From positions 417,710 to 481,709 of the forward strand of contig JAEQBH010004550.1 in assembly GCA_016808115.1 (NCBI GenBank): a stretch of 64,000 nt of DNA. Reading direction: 5' to 3'. A program made the translations under genes and the position numbers. This document shows positions 32,480 to 44,429 of this stretch, piece after piece. The notes beneath the pieces were generated by a model. That model ran no database searches. It worked only from the letters and a program-made list of their open reading frames with translations, and had not been told where the DNA came from. The stretch's first letter is position 1; every line of letters starts with the position of its first letter. The stretch is from Tetrastigma voinierianum (Eukaryota; Streptophyta; Magnoliopsida; Vitales; Vitaceae).

Positions 32480-32800
32480 CCGGAGTGCTTCACCAAAACC
32501 ACACTCGCCCACAATTTCAATAAATCTTACAAACAACAAATTAAGTCCATGGCTTCCTCTTCTTTGAAAAGATAATGTTTTTCACAAATTTTGGTTCCTC
32601 CCAATAACCTCCTAAGCCAAACATATCAACCCCTCGAATTTTACTTTCTCGGGCTCGAATCTAAAACACTCATTAATAATAAATCAAACAAAACAAAACA
32701 AACCAAGAATCCCCTAAAAACATAATCAAATTAAACAAACCTACTTTTCTTCGCCTGCTTACAATTTCAATGAATTGCTTCGATCAACTAGTCATGTCGA

Positions 32801-33327
32801 GGAACTGGGCGATGCAGCTAAGCTCATTCGGGATGGACGGTGTTTTGATTATCATTTTTGTAGTATTTAAATGTTGTTTTGTGTATGAAACCTCGATTGA
32901 TCTAATTGGTACATGTTCATGTAATGAAACCGGTTCTTGATATCGCGAGACTATACCCGTAAAAGAGTCAGATCCCGTGCTCGGGTTTCCGGTGGAGGTC
33001 CCCGAGTGACATAGAGTCGAGATCTCAAGAGCAAAGAGCAAGAATCGGGGGTATGCTAGACTAATATATTTAGAACTAATAAATTCTAACCACCGTGATA
33101 AGTCACTAGTGATTGTTCTAACATCCGACTTCGTTCCCTTTCCCGGGTGACACAGAAATGTGTCTCTGTGAGGAACAAGGACCCACCTACTAATCTATCA
33201 GTTTAATGTTTAGAGGCTTAATCTCAATTTGACAAAATAACCTTGATCCAGTGTTAGCAAAAATTCTAATCAAGGAGAGAGAGCATTCTAATAAATTAGA
33301 GAACGAGGTACCATCTACATTAAAGAA
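32801..33327. other. Unassigned sequence between two elements
   Basis: Mixed-composition sequence. I see no gene or repeat that I can name. Confidence 0.4.
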
Positions 33328-36209
33328 TGTAAAACCCGGGTAAATTTAAATTTTTTTAAAAAGGGTAAAACGGTAAATTGCCACTAGTGTACAAGTTACA
33401 AACCAGGCTTTTCTAGATCTCTGATGACGACGCGTACCTCATCATTGGATTCGTCTCGTAAAATTTAGTTACCCAAACGAATTTTTGTTAAATTTAAATA
33501 ATTTTTTACGATTTTCAAGGCATCTAAAAGTTGGAGAACCCAAAAAATGGGATATTCGAGAAAAAAATAAAATCGAAAGTGAAAATACCTACAAAGTTCA
33601 TTTAAAATAAATCAACTCGAACTGCATTTTAAATAAATTATTTATTTAAATGCACTAATCCAGTCGACACTTTGGCGCGATGCTAAGTCTTTAAGATCAA
33701 GTCAAAGGTAGAATATCATATCGATAGGGAAAAGAGCAGATTTTCTCGCTGTCCGTCATGAGAGAGGAGAGAAAAAATCCAAAGTTCTCTCTCTTCAATC
33801 CACTCCGGAAGTTCACGATCGTGACCATCTGCCAAGAATGAAAGTTCATATACCTGACGAGGGCTAGTGTGGGTACCAAAAACACGGGATTTCACAGAGG
33901 ATTCAAGTGAGGAGTTCGGGAAATCAAAGGTTTCGGGTTTAGGAAGTGTCCACGGGACTTCCTAGAGTTTCTTCTACGCTCCAAGAGGTAGAGATTCTTC
34001 CTAATTTGCTTTATTTTTCCGCTCTATGGGTTGTTCGTTGTGTTTTTTTTTTCCATAAGGGGTTGTTTGGTTAGGTTTCTACCTAAGGCTGTTTGGTTGG
34101 GTTTTTTCCTAAGGGGTTGTTCGGGCAAAAAATTTGGGCTGGAATGTCGCTGCTTTCACCCTATGAAACATCCATTTTGGAGATTGATTTGGTTGAAAGA
34201 TAAGGAATTTGGACAAGTGTTCTTCATGGAAATTATAGCTACATCTGTAAATTGATGAAGTTTTTGAATCACCCAAATTGGACCTCTATACCTCGGCATA
34301 CCCATTTTTGTGACTACTACAGATCGATTTGTTTTGACTCCTATACACTCATTCCGTATTTTGGGACCGATTTTCGGTTGGGAAAACGAGGGAATTTGGA
34401 CTAGTGTCCTTCATGGAAATTGTATTTTAAATTGTGAATTTGATGTTAGACTTTTGAATCACCCAAATTGGACCTTGATAGCGCAAGTTATGATTCATTT
34501 TCTCCGGATTGCTGGGCTGTGCCGCCTTTGTTTTGACCCTATGGTTAATCAGCCCGCATTTTGGGGACTGATTTTCAGTTGAAAAAGAGCGAATTTGGAC
34601 TAATGTTCTCCATGGAAATTATAGCTGCATCTGTAAACTTAATATATGATTTTTAATCACCTAAATTGGACTTGTACAGCGCAAGTTATGGTCCATTTCC
34701 CTGACCGTACATAGCTTAGGATGTTTAATGGCTCAGGTCCGCATTTTGGGGACTATTAGGGGACTAGTTTTCTAACTGAGTTTGGAACTATCCTGTGGTC
34801 TATTATGGCTTGTTGTGTGGAATGTTTTGTGGGCATCTCTATGCCACAACTGGTCTTGAGGATCAAGTTTTCATTGCTTGACTTTGAATGACCTGATTGG
34901 AGGTCAATATGTGTCCTAATGTATTGACATGTGATGAGTTTGTGTATGGATAAGGCCATTGCATGGCTTGTTTGTAAGCTATTTTATGACATGTTATGTC
35001 ACAATTTGGCCTAGAGGATAAATATGTCATCGCTGATTGGTGATGACTTGTTGATGTTGATATATGTGTGTGCAAATATATTGACATGAAATGTGGGATT
35101 GCTTGGAAATTTTATGTTGATCGATATAATCATTCATGATGTAATGGTGATATGCATGAGTAGAATTGTCCATATAACATTCATCATATATGTGACATGG
35201 CATAGGCATGAAATACATTATTGCATTGCAAATGCATCTAGGACATAGCATAAATGGCTATAAGTGCATGGTATGGATCAACACTCGCTTGGGTGTTTGA
35301 TGGTGGACTCGATATTTGCGGGGACGACACCAACAAAGTCTCACTGCATACATGAAAATGAAAATATGTGTCGGGTAAAAGCAAGTAGGGATAGATACCC
35401 CCTCAGGTGAAAGACCCGGTATTTTTGGTTATACATAAGTATCAAACGGTGAAAGCCTCGTGAAAGTGTAGGAAGGTGTGTGAAGCCTGCGATGAGACTC
35501 TTAAAATTCGCTATCCACAAAAAGACACATGGTTTTGAATATAAATGATCATTGAGGTGTAACATCCAAAAAGCCTTTGGTTTGAAAACCAATGAATTTT
35601 GTTGTAAAATGATCATTGGATGTAATCCACAAATGATGGGTTTATCACACTTTGACATCAAGGTAGGAGCCGCAAGGACTCGGTAGATGAGCCTGCATGA
35701 CTCGTGCAAGGTACATGATCTCGCCTCTCATCTCTCATTTCATGGCATGTGGTGGGATTACATAGTAGAGATTGTGAATTGTGAACATGATCATTGCATG
35801 TGCATTTAGGGCGGGAGCAAATTCTATAAGAGTTAACTCTACTGGGCGTGGCTCACCCTTTATGGGAAAAACATTTTAGGTGTAGGGAGTACATCGGTGG
35901 ACGATGCTCACTCGAGGCCGCAATTGTGAAGAAAGCCGAGTTGTGGCTTTGTAATCATTTTTGTAAAGATGATTGGAACGAACTAGTTCTAGCATGTATT
36001 TTGTATAAGAGTGTTGTAATTAAACTCTTAAGGACTATGGTAATATAGCCTTGTATATTTTTTAGTATGGATAAACGGGCTAGGTTAAAGCCGCTTTTAT
36101 TTCATAAATGGACCATGTACAATATCAGTTATATCAAATTCCTGATGGGTCGTGTTATTATATATCATACAGGTTGTATTTTGGATAGAACTCCCCATAC
36201 AAAGGAGAT
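33328..36209 (+). repeat. Gypsy-type LTR cut by a Tekay-type element
   Basis: It starts tgtaaaacccggg with ggtaaaacggtaaattgcc, tgatgacgac and cgtctcgtaaaatttag, matching LTR starts at 9927, 11159 and 16875. Near 35840-35885 it has tctactgggcgtggctcacc and acattttaggtg, the counterpart of the motifs at 12148-12195. At 36180-36207 it has gaactccccatacaaaggag, as in the LTR fragment near 10300, and is then interrupted by the tgtaatacccc start of the next LTR. Confidence 0.75.
34150..34760 (+). repeat. Three tandem units of about 190 bp inside the gypsy LTR
   Basis: The phrase ggaatttggac followed by tcatggaaatt recurs at about 34204, 34391 and 34591 (periods about 187 and 200). Each unit then reads gaatcacccaaattggacc and gcgcaagttatg. 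A related single copy lies at about 36965-37080 in the neighbouring Tekay-type LTR. Confidence 0.82.
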
Positions 36210-38747
36210 TGTAATACCCCAAAATATGCCCTAACAGTTTTATAACATGTTTAGGGTATAATAAAAATAAAAGTATATTTTTTTGGAATAAAATAATGCT
36301 AAAAAAAAAGAAACCCGAATTAATATGAAAAGTCAAGGCTAATTGGTAAATTTCCAATATGACTCAAATGACATAAGAACAAGATTGTATGCCAAAGTAG
36401 GAATTCAATAAGTGGAAGTGCAAATAGAAGGGAGTTTGGGGACCAAAATGCAAAAAGGAAATATTTAAATCAATAAGGATAAGACCAAACCCACTCGTCT
36501 CGGAGGAGAGAGCAAAAATGGATAAGGGAGAAGAGAAGAGAAGGATAAGAAGAAGAAGAAGAAGAAGAAGGAGGAGGAAGAAGGAAGGAGAAAAGAAGAT
36601 CAAACGTATGGAAAAGTATCGATTTTTGTACACTAGTATGGATGCTATGGTTTTTTATGGAAAAATCAAACCATAAACCCATTTTTGATGAATGTTGTGT
36701 CTAAAAGAACCCTACTTGGTATATTAGTGGTGTTTGACAGTTTTAGACTAGATTTGGATTTGTTTTGGTTTGGTTTTGTGGTTGATTTGGGGTTGTATGG
36801 AAACTAAGTATGAATTCCCCCAAATTTTTGAGACTTAGGAAACTCTCCTAACCCATTAATCAGGGTAGGACAAGCTAGCAAACCATAAGTCTTCCTCATA
36901 AAAAGTTTTGGGGAATTGTTTAGTTATGTTTTGGACCTTAGAACTAGTTTTTAGGTGAGAAATAAAGGGAATTTGGTAGTGAGTCCTTTAGGTAAATTGT
37001 AGCCACATCAGTGAACTTGATGTTAGGCTTTTGAATTCACCCAACCGAACCTATGTGTTCCCAAGGTTATGGGTCCCGCTTACTCCGAACAAAGCAGCGA
37101 GCAGGTCGGGGCTCTACTAGCCGCCCAGCTAGGTCGCCGGCGAGGCCGCCCTGCATTTAGGTCGCCCCGCTTAGGTTAGTCCCATAGTCATTTAATGAGG
37201 TCAGTCCCGCTTAGGTCACTGGCTAGGTCAGCCCGATCAGGTCATCTAAATTAGGATTGGTTATTCATGTGTGACCTCCAACTTCTATCAATATAATTTC
37301 TTCTGCATAACTCCGCTTCGAATGTTCTCGACTCTATGGAAAACCCTTGAGTCTAGAATCCATCCATATATAGCATGATGAAATTGAATGATAGTAAATG
37401 TCTATACATGTATGGTTAGCCCGCTTAGGTCAATCGTGCTAGGTCACCGGCTATAGGGTTACCGCTGAATACTCGACCAGGTCAACTTAGCTAGGATTGG
37501 CTATTCAGTGTGGACCTCCAACTTCGACAAATTATAATTTCTTCTTCCGAACTCCGTTTCGATGTTCGACTCTATGGAAAGCCCTTGAGTCTAATCCATC
37601 CATATATAAAGATGATGAAATCGAATGATAGTAAATGGATCATAAGCATGTATGGTAACCATAGTTATTCATGCATATAATGAGATATGAAAATGCAAAG
37701 ATACGAATAAATGATTGTGATATGGCATATGAGATACTTAGATATGTAATCGAACATAAAATACACATGTAATTGTCTCGTTAACTCCGGTGTAGGATAG
37801 ATGTGCATGCCCATTAGTGGAAAAACAAGTCTCGCAAAGATAATGACTATTTGGCCCCCATTTTGGGAAACATTACAGCGCTTCGGCCCTTATAAATGGT
37901 CATTGTCTTTATTACGATAACAAGACAGTTCTTATACGGTCATTTGCCTCGCACACGATAATACGCTTCTCAGCCCTTATGTAATCATTGCTTTCAGACA
38001 AAGGAGTACACATTTCTTCGCCCTTATAGTTTCCTTTTATCCACTTCTAAGGTTTGGTGTAGGCATGAAACATAAAGAAAAATGACAAGTGTAATGCTAG
38101 TGATGACATGATAAGAGAAGCATAGCACTGCTATGTGATGATAGTATACATTTACAAGAACAAGAAGTAAAGTGTAAGATGACATGAAAAGTATATGAAA
38201 TATGATAAGAAATGACATATGATAAGACAAATAAGTATGATATATGTAGAAGTATATTTATAAATGATATGTGCAAAACATGAATAAGCATGTATATATG
38301 TAAATGAATATTAAAGGTATGTAATATCTAAGTGTGACGAATTTTTTTATTGGGAGTAGTCGTCCATATGTATTAACTCCCACTAAACTATAAGCTGAAG
38401 CACCCGTGTTTCATCCTGCAGACACTCCGCATGCGAGAAGTGCATGAAGTCCGAACACTCCACATCAGCAACCAAGGCCAACACATCACTAGGTGCCCAC
38501 TGGAAGACCATTTGGTCTAATGCATATGTATTTTGTTTCTTTTGTAAACAATGTAAATATTGTAAATGTTGAACACTTCCATATATGGAGTTTGTATATA
38601 TTTTGTAATATGCTGCTACAGAATATAATACAAGTTAAATGTTTAACATTATATGAATGAATGTTTCTTAAAGGCGCGCCTATAGTAAACGTAAACAAAA
38701 AAGTGACACTTCGGCCACACTCGGGTGCCGAGTTAGGAGGCGTTACG
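36210..38747 (+). repeat. 5' LTR of the Tekay-type element
   Basis: It starts tgtaatacccc and ends aggaggcgttacg, about 2.54 kb. It holds a (GAA)n-rich purine stretch at 36535-36600, one unit of the ~190-bp family (36965-37080), and a tandem duplication of about 240 bases (37185-37410 and 37430-37660). The poly-serine frame on the minus strand is the purine stretch only. Confidence 0.8.
37185..37660 (+). repeat. Tandem duplication of about 240 bp within the Tekay-type LTR
   Basis: Both halves contain cccgcttaggtca, gacctccaacttc, ataatttcttct, ctctatggaaa, cccttgagtct and gaatgatagtaaatg in the same order. Confidence 0.88.
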
Positions 38748-38751
38748 TTAG

Positions 38752-38767
38752 TGGTATAAGAGTTATC
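38752..38767 (+). promoter_or_regulatory. Primer binding site of the Tekay-type element
   Basis: tggtataagagttatc follows the LTR end after four bases and resembles TGGTATCAGAGC (initiator-tRNA-Met type). Confidence 0.75.
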
Positions 38768-39079
38768 CCGTGATCCGGTCGGATTCGCTAACCTGGTCGA
38801 ATCAACGGGCACTACAAGCAGGGTATCGCAGCCCCAGTTCAGGCCGCCTCCGGAATAGAGGCGCGATAGAAAAGCATGTGTTTAGTAAATGTGTTGGCTC
38901 GATGTGGATGTCCTTTGCGGTATCAGATAGATGGATCAGCCCTAAAGAAGCCGCCGAGAGTGTTACCCATGAAGAGTTATCATCTTCTCGAGCCTTCGTA
39001 AATTAATGTACCTAATGAGCCCACTAAGCCTTGCTAAGAATATCACGTGACATGGCTCTAGTATTGATAGATCGACTAC

Positions 39080-39900
39080 TCCTAAAGCTTCAATAAACAC
39101 AAAGAAGAAGACATGGAGGCAGGAGGAATTCCATGGTCGAAAGCATGGAAGAGTCGAGAAGGCCGAATTCGTTAGAAAAGCAAAGTGGTATTGGAAGAGG
39201 TTAGATGCCCTCTCGATCAGAGAGCATCATGTGCGCCTCACTCATTGCAGCGCAGGGTATATGATCAGCGGAACCGGTGCTCAAAAGTCCGTGTGGATCT
39301 GTCCCATGACATGGGAATTCTTTTGTCCAAGAGTTCGGTGGCAAAGCATGTTACGTACATGATATGGAGTCCAAGTGCAACAGCTTCCCGAATATGAAGC
39401 AAAGGAACTTATCTGCGGGTCGAGTATGAGAAAGAGTTCACCATCTCAAAGAACATGCATTCTGGAGCTAGCCCTCACCGAAGAATTTCGGTGTAGGCAA
39501 TTTGAAGATAGACTACATGATTCCATTAAGAGGTATTTAGCACCCGTGACTTCTCTCCAATGTGTGAACTTTTATCACGTCCAGCTGCAATGAAAGTGGA
39601 GAGACTAGAAACCAAGAAAGAAAGAAAAGTCTCAAGAAGAAGTTCTCAAAGCGAGCCTCCTCCTCTCGGGTAAAAGAGTTAGAGATGTTCGTCGGTCGGC
39701 ATGTGGTTTGGCTACAAGAGGTAGAAGATAGGAGGTACAACAAAGATCTAAGTGGCAGAGGTGCTTCAGTTGGACAGGGAGAAATCCCAGAGTGCACTCA
39801 TTGCCATAGACGACATTCGGGTGTTTGTAGGTTATTGACAGGAGGGTGTTTCCGGTGTGGAAGCCTTGAGCATTTGATAGCACAGTGTCCCTAAGAATCA
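39080..39900 (+). pseudogene. gag: Tekay-type gag
   Basis: The clearest core is LALTEEFRCRQFEDRLHDSI then KRYLAPVTSLQCVNFY at 39460-39575. The nucleocapsid end reads CTHCHRRHSGVCRLLTGGCF followed by RCGSLEHLIAQCP (39795-39892). It contains the CxxCxxxxHxxxxC knuckle (CFRCGSLEHLIAQC) preceded by a CxxC-x3-H pair, as in Tekay/Del gag. Several frameshifts occur between the core and the knuckle. Gag forms the particle and packages RNA. Confidence 0.85.
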
Positions 39901-40029
39901 GGGGATAATAGAAGTCAACAAGGAAGTGGTAGAGGAAGATCTGCGGCACCACTTTTGACTCGCGATCGAGGTCGGGGTTTTAGTGGTCCATCTCGCATAG
40001 AGGATGAGGAGGCATAGTTTCGCAGATAC

Positions 40030-40545
40030 TGATCGGTCTCTATGCCTACAAAGACAAAGACTAGCATATGCTATGAAGGCTCATGAGAATCAGGATGCTC
40101 CTGAGGTTATAACTGGTATATTTTCTTTATATGATATTGATTGATCCTAGATCTACTCATTCATATGTGTGCATGGAGCATGTATTTGACAAAGTACCAG
40201 CGATGGAGAAATTAGCATATGACATGCATGTGACTAAACTGGGTCAGCACAACGTTGGGCAGGAATATACAAAAGCAAAATTGTCCTATTGTTATACAAG
40301 TAAGAGAGTTTCTTACTGATTTGATAACCTTACCATTCCGAGAGTTTGACTTGATTCTGGGAATGGATTGGTTGACTAAACACCGAGCCATAGTTGATTG
40401 TGGATAAAAGATAGTAGTGTTAAGATGCTCTGATCAGTCCGAGGTGATAATACAAGGCATTTGATCCAGCGTAATGTCCAATGTGATCTCAGCTATGCAG
40501 GCAAGGAGATTTATAAGAAAAGGATATGAGGCATTCTTAGTCTTG
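40030..40545 (+). pseudogene. Tekay-type aspartic protease region
   Basis: LIDPRSTHSYVC at 40134-40175 is the active-site segment; relatives read LIDPGSTHSY, so a Gly-to-Arg change is seen. Further on, FREFDLILGMDWLTKHRAIV and DCG (about 40338-40405) are the conserved downstream block. Stops lie between them. Confidence 0.82.
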
Positions 40546-40589
40546 ATACTTGACTCCAAGAGAGGTCAAGTTGATGTGGAAAAGATTCC

Positions 40590-41370
40590 GCAGTAAGGGA
40601 ATTTCCTGATGTATTCCCTGAAGAGTTACCATGTATTCACCTTGAGAGGGAGGTGGAGTTATCCATAGAAATTGTGCCAGGAACAGCCCCTGTGTCTTGG
40701 GCACCTTACAGGATGGCTCCAACAGAGTTGAAGGAGTTAAAGGTTCAGCTACAAGAGCTTTTAGATAAAGGGTTTGTACGACCCAGTGTTTCGCCTTGGG
40801 GTGCACTGTTTTATTTGTGAAAAAGAAAGATGGCACTCTACGGATGTGCATCGATTATCGGCAGATCAATAAGGTGACAGTGAAAAACAAGTATCCATTG
40901 TCGAGAATCAAAGATTTTTTTTATCAGTTGAAAGGAGCGGGTGTCTTTTCGAAGATCGACCGCGATCCGATATTATCGGGCCTGAGAGTAAAGGAAGTGC
41001 ATGTGCCAAGACTACATTTAGAACCCGATACGCCATTGCGAGTTTTTGGTAATGCCATTTGGATTGACTAATGCACCGGCAGCATTCATGGATTTAATGA
41101 ATAGGGTATTCCAACCCTATGTAGATCAGTTTGTAGTGGTCTTTATTGATGACATCCTAGTGTATTCTAAGGATGCACAGGAACATGAACAACATCTGAA
41201 AATAGTCCTGCAGACGCTAAGAGAAAAGAAGTTATATGCTAAGCTTAGCAAATGTGATTTTTGGCTAAAGGAAGTTTCCTTCTTAGGCCATATTGTGTCG
41301 GAGGGTATAAGAGTTGACCCTACAAAGATTGAGGTAGTTGTTGTGAATTGGAAACCACCTCAAATGTAAC
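40590..41370 (+). pseudogene. Tekay-type reverse transcriptase
   Basis: Blocks in order: EFPDVFPEELPCIH, VPGTAPVSWAPYRMAPTELK, LDKGFVRPSVSPWGA, then after a shift VKKKDGTLRMCIDYRQINKV, LKGAGVFSKID, then after another shift MPFGLTNAPAAFMDLMNRVF and the catalytic FIDDILVYSKD (41142-41174), ending LGHIVSEGIRVDPTKIE. The two catalytic aspartates of FIDD are intact but the frame is broken at least three times. Confidence 0.93.
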
Positions 41371-41439
41371 CGAGAGGCGTAGAAGTTTCGGGCCTAGCAG
41401 GTTATTATAGAAGATTGGTGGAGAGAGGCTTTTCTCTGC

Positions 41440-41695
41440 TATAGCTTCTCCACTCACCAAGTTACTTCAAAGAAAGGAATAAAGTTTCGAGGGACAGACA
41501 AATGTCGAATAGTTTTGAACGCTTGAGTGATGCCGTTGAAGCACCGCGACGTAGCCTACGAAAAGAGTATACCTCAGATAATGATGCTCGCATCAAGGTC
41601 TGGGATACGCATAATGAAAGATGGGAAAGTGGTGCCTTATGCGTCCAGACAGTTGAAGCCACATGAACATAATTATCCCACTCATGACTGATTCG
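41440..41695 (+). pseudogene. Start of Tekay-type RNase H, truncated
   Basis: Pieces such as HNERWESGA and, in another frame, PYASRQLKPHEHNYPTHD end at about 41690. In relatives the next residues would be LELAAV; here unrelated sequence and an Athila-type LTR follow. Confidence 0.75.
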
Positions 41696-41709
41696 TGCCA
41701 CAGTAGGGG

Positions 41710-43073
41710 TGTCGGAATCAACAAAATTTATACCTAAATTCCTCCTACTGCCATAGTAAAACTACTACAGCACAGTGGCTCTAGGATCGAACACTGGGAT
41801 GGGTTTTCATCTTACAAATGATTTGTATAATGGTTCAAAATGGTGAGGCTTTTGTTTGGATTATGGATTTGTATAAAAAGTGTGGTTGTTGTCACTATGC
41901 TAAATCAAGGTAATTCGAAATAAAATGTAAAGAAGACCTTGAAGTTTTCAGCCACTAGTCTGGGTATGATAAAGGTTGTAAAGGTGTCCTCAAGTTATTT
42001 CGCATTAGGGTAAATGACATATAGTCATTTCCAAAACCGGATCTTTGTTTAACTTTAAAAACCAACCCTTAGTACCTTTCCTCTTTGAAACATAGCATTT
42101 GCTGAGCATTAACTGTTCCTATAGTTGAAATCTAGCATTTAACCTACCCTCGATGGCTCATAAATGACAATCCATTAGATGCCGTTGTATCTAACATTAA
42201 GAATACACTCAACCCCTAAAAGCTTGCCAAGCATTAACAAGAAAGTACATAAAATAGCTTTTAAACCTAGTTTTGAAAGTTTGAAACATAAATACCCAAG
42301 AATCAAGCCTAAGAAAATAGAGGATCACCTGTAAACCTCATCAACCAACCTAGCAACCCTCCTCTTCAAGGTTTGGAGGCTTTAATTAAACATCCTTTGA
42401 GTTGTCATCCCTAAAGGGTGTGTTTGGTTGCCTAGAAAGTGAGAGAAAGAAGAGAGATAAGAGAGAAAATGGGAGCCGAAAACAGGGGCCCGTAATGGAA
42501 AAAAAAATGCCTTCTGAATAGTTAGGTTACAAATTGTTCATAAGATGGCTTATATAGCCTTACAGAAAGGTCAAAATACCAATCTATCCTAAACAGTATA
42601 ATTATAGTGAGGATAGAGATAGAAAAAACCAAAAATGGGGTCGTTTGTACACAAAAACACGAAGCAGGCAATTTCACTACAGGTGAAAATTTTGCTATGT
42701 AGCGAAATTTCGCTATATAGCGAAAATTCGCTATGTAGCGAAATTGCAATACATAGCGAAAATTTCGCTATTCTAGTGAAAATTTCGCCATCTAACTTGC
42801 TTCATCTTCAATTTCTTCGTTCCCAGCTTGATGCAATCGCATATAAATCATACGAACTCGGTGTTAATCAGCTCAACTTCGATATGCTTAGCTTGAAATG
42901 GTAGGATAGGTTTAAGGAAACCCGCAAAACTACCACAAAACAAATTTAAATACAATCATTAGTACCAAAGGGACCTACACTTGTCAATTGGCTTAATTAA
43001 TATGATTAGTGCACAAAAAGTACTTAGAACTCATCTTAAATAGGTTCAAAATAGTACTTTTTGGTACTAATCA
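41710..43073 (-). repeat. 3' LTR of Athila-type element A
   Basis: In element orientation it starts TGATTAGTACC at 43073, contains a palindrome cluster, a TATA box (plus-strand tatatag at 42551-42557) and ends GATTCCGACA at 41710; 1364 bases. It aligns with 56955-58247 and, inverted, with 62939-63805. Confidence 0.85.
42672..42790 (-). promoter_or_regulatory. Palindrome cluster in the LTR of element A
   Basis: About six copies in 120 bases: TTTCAC/GTGAAA arms at 42672-42688, TTCGCTATATAGCGAA (perfect, 42709-42724), TTCGCTATGTAGCGAA (42727-42742), and diverged copies before and after. The cluster lies about 115 bases upstream of the TATA box in element orientation. Confidence 0.85.
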
Positions 43074-44429
43074 CACTTAACCCAAGACATTGCTAGTCCC
43101 GTAGCAATGCCAGAAATAATCAACAAGTAGAGAACAAAAACATGTGAGGTCAAAAAGGTTTGTAAAAGTAATGCATAGCCTGCGATGAGAATCACGAAAA
43201 CCTAAGCTAAAACCATCTCGAAAGAATGAAAACTATACCGCGTTGACTGACCAACAAGCTCCCTCCTCGAGGCATGAACTAGGCTCTTCTACAAAAAGCT
43301 ACGGGTTTGTTTGATCCGGTCTCAATCATGAACTACGAAATCGAGACGCCTCCCAACCGGAAGCATGCTATAACCTCGTATGTTAACAACCTAAATAGAT
43401 CGTGACCCTCTCTTATTACACAACTATTTTTTAGTGGCAGAGGGTGCAAAGGCTGTGAGGGTTCCTAACCCACCAAAGTCCGTAATGGGGATTAACTACG
43501 AATTCCAACCAATAAGGCTTCAGCATCAAGCCGAGGATCTCGACCACAACCGTGTTTCACTCCCTGACTCAATGATTTCTCGAGCCCCAAATTGTTCCAA
43601 GAATTTGGAAAACTCCACCCATCCACACGCAGCGAACACTAAGTCAGGTGACCCAACCGCTTAAGGCTAGGGCACTCAAGCTTTAAAGGTTTTTATTATA
43701 TACCCCTGGACCGTGCTCTGGGTCAAAGACAAAGCATGCGATTCAATTCTTTTCTTTTTCACTTTTTCTTTTTCTTTTCTTTTAGTTTGGAAGACACATT
43801 ACCAATGCATGGGGTCCACAACCTATTCAAGGGAGTAAACGACACTAGGTAAGGGCTTACATCAGAAGAGGGGTTTTTGCGCTTTCTACTTCATCATTGA
43901 GGACCTAATGCTTTGTGTGGCTAGCTAAAGGTGGAAGAGACAGGTTAAATACAACAAGAAGTTGACTAGTCATCCACTTAACTCGGCATAGGACCCTTCT
44001 AACGTCGACACCATTAGGAAAGGCTTAAGATCAACACATTGCAAGGCTAGCCATTATGCATAAACAAAAGTTAATTAAAATAAAAGTGGGTGCAAAAATA
44101 GAAAATGCAAATACTGCTATAAAGCTTTTAATATAACCAAAAGGGCTAGTACAAGCTTATCATAGCTGAACACTATACAAAGCTAAACAAAATAAAACCA
44201 CTGCCTACTATTGGCTAATACATACATACAAAACAGTCCAATACAAGACAAGTAGGTAGTTGATAAAACTAAAACAAAACAAGTATAAACAAAACCAAAC
44301 ATAAGTACTATAAATGCCACTTCCGACACTAACTCTCCCCCCCCAACCAAAGCATCACTGTGTCCTCACGGGTTAGGGATAGGAAAACTAGAGAAGTAGC
44401 GCAATTTCACCTCACTCGTGGTGGTGTAG
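43074..44429 (-). other. 3' non-coding region of element A
   Basis: It begins next to the LTR with text on the minus strand containing GGGACTAGCAATGTC, as at 58255-58290 in element B. No frame is convincing. Confidence 0.65.

Larger units (their letters stand above)
27649..32800 (-). mobile_element. Athila-type gypsy element, 3' part (element D)
   Basis: Reading on the minus strand from about 32800 down: palindrome block, post-integrase ORF, a long non-coding 3' region, a polypurine tract and the 3' LTR. This order is the hallmark of Athila-clade gypsy elements. Protease, RT and integrase are not present here; they would lie above 32800, where other elements now sit. The copy is therefore 5'-truncated. 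Confidence 0.78.
36210..41700 (+). mobile_element. Tekay/Del-type gypsy chromovirus, 5' half
   Basis: Components in order: LTR, PBS, gag with zinc knuckle, aspartic protease, reverse transcriptase and the first part of RNase H. The reading breaks at about 41695, inside the RNase H segment LKPHEHNYPTHD, where an Athila-type LTR begins nearby. Integrase, chromodomain and 3' LTR are not found in the window. Many stops show it is inactive. Confidence 0.88.

Noticed and set aside
36470..36682. Minus-strand frame with poly-Ser and poly-Leu
   Set aside because: It is the (GAA)n purine stretch inside the Tekay-type LTR.
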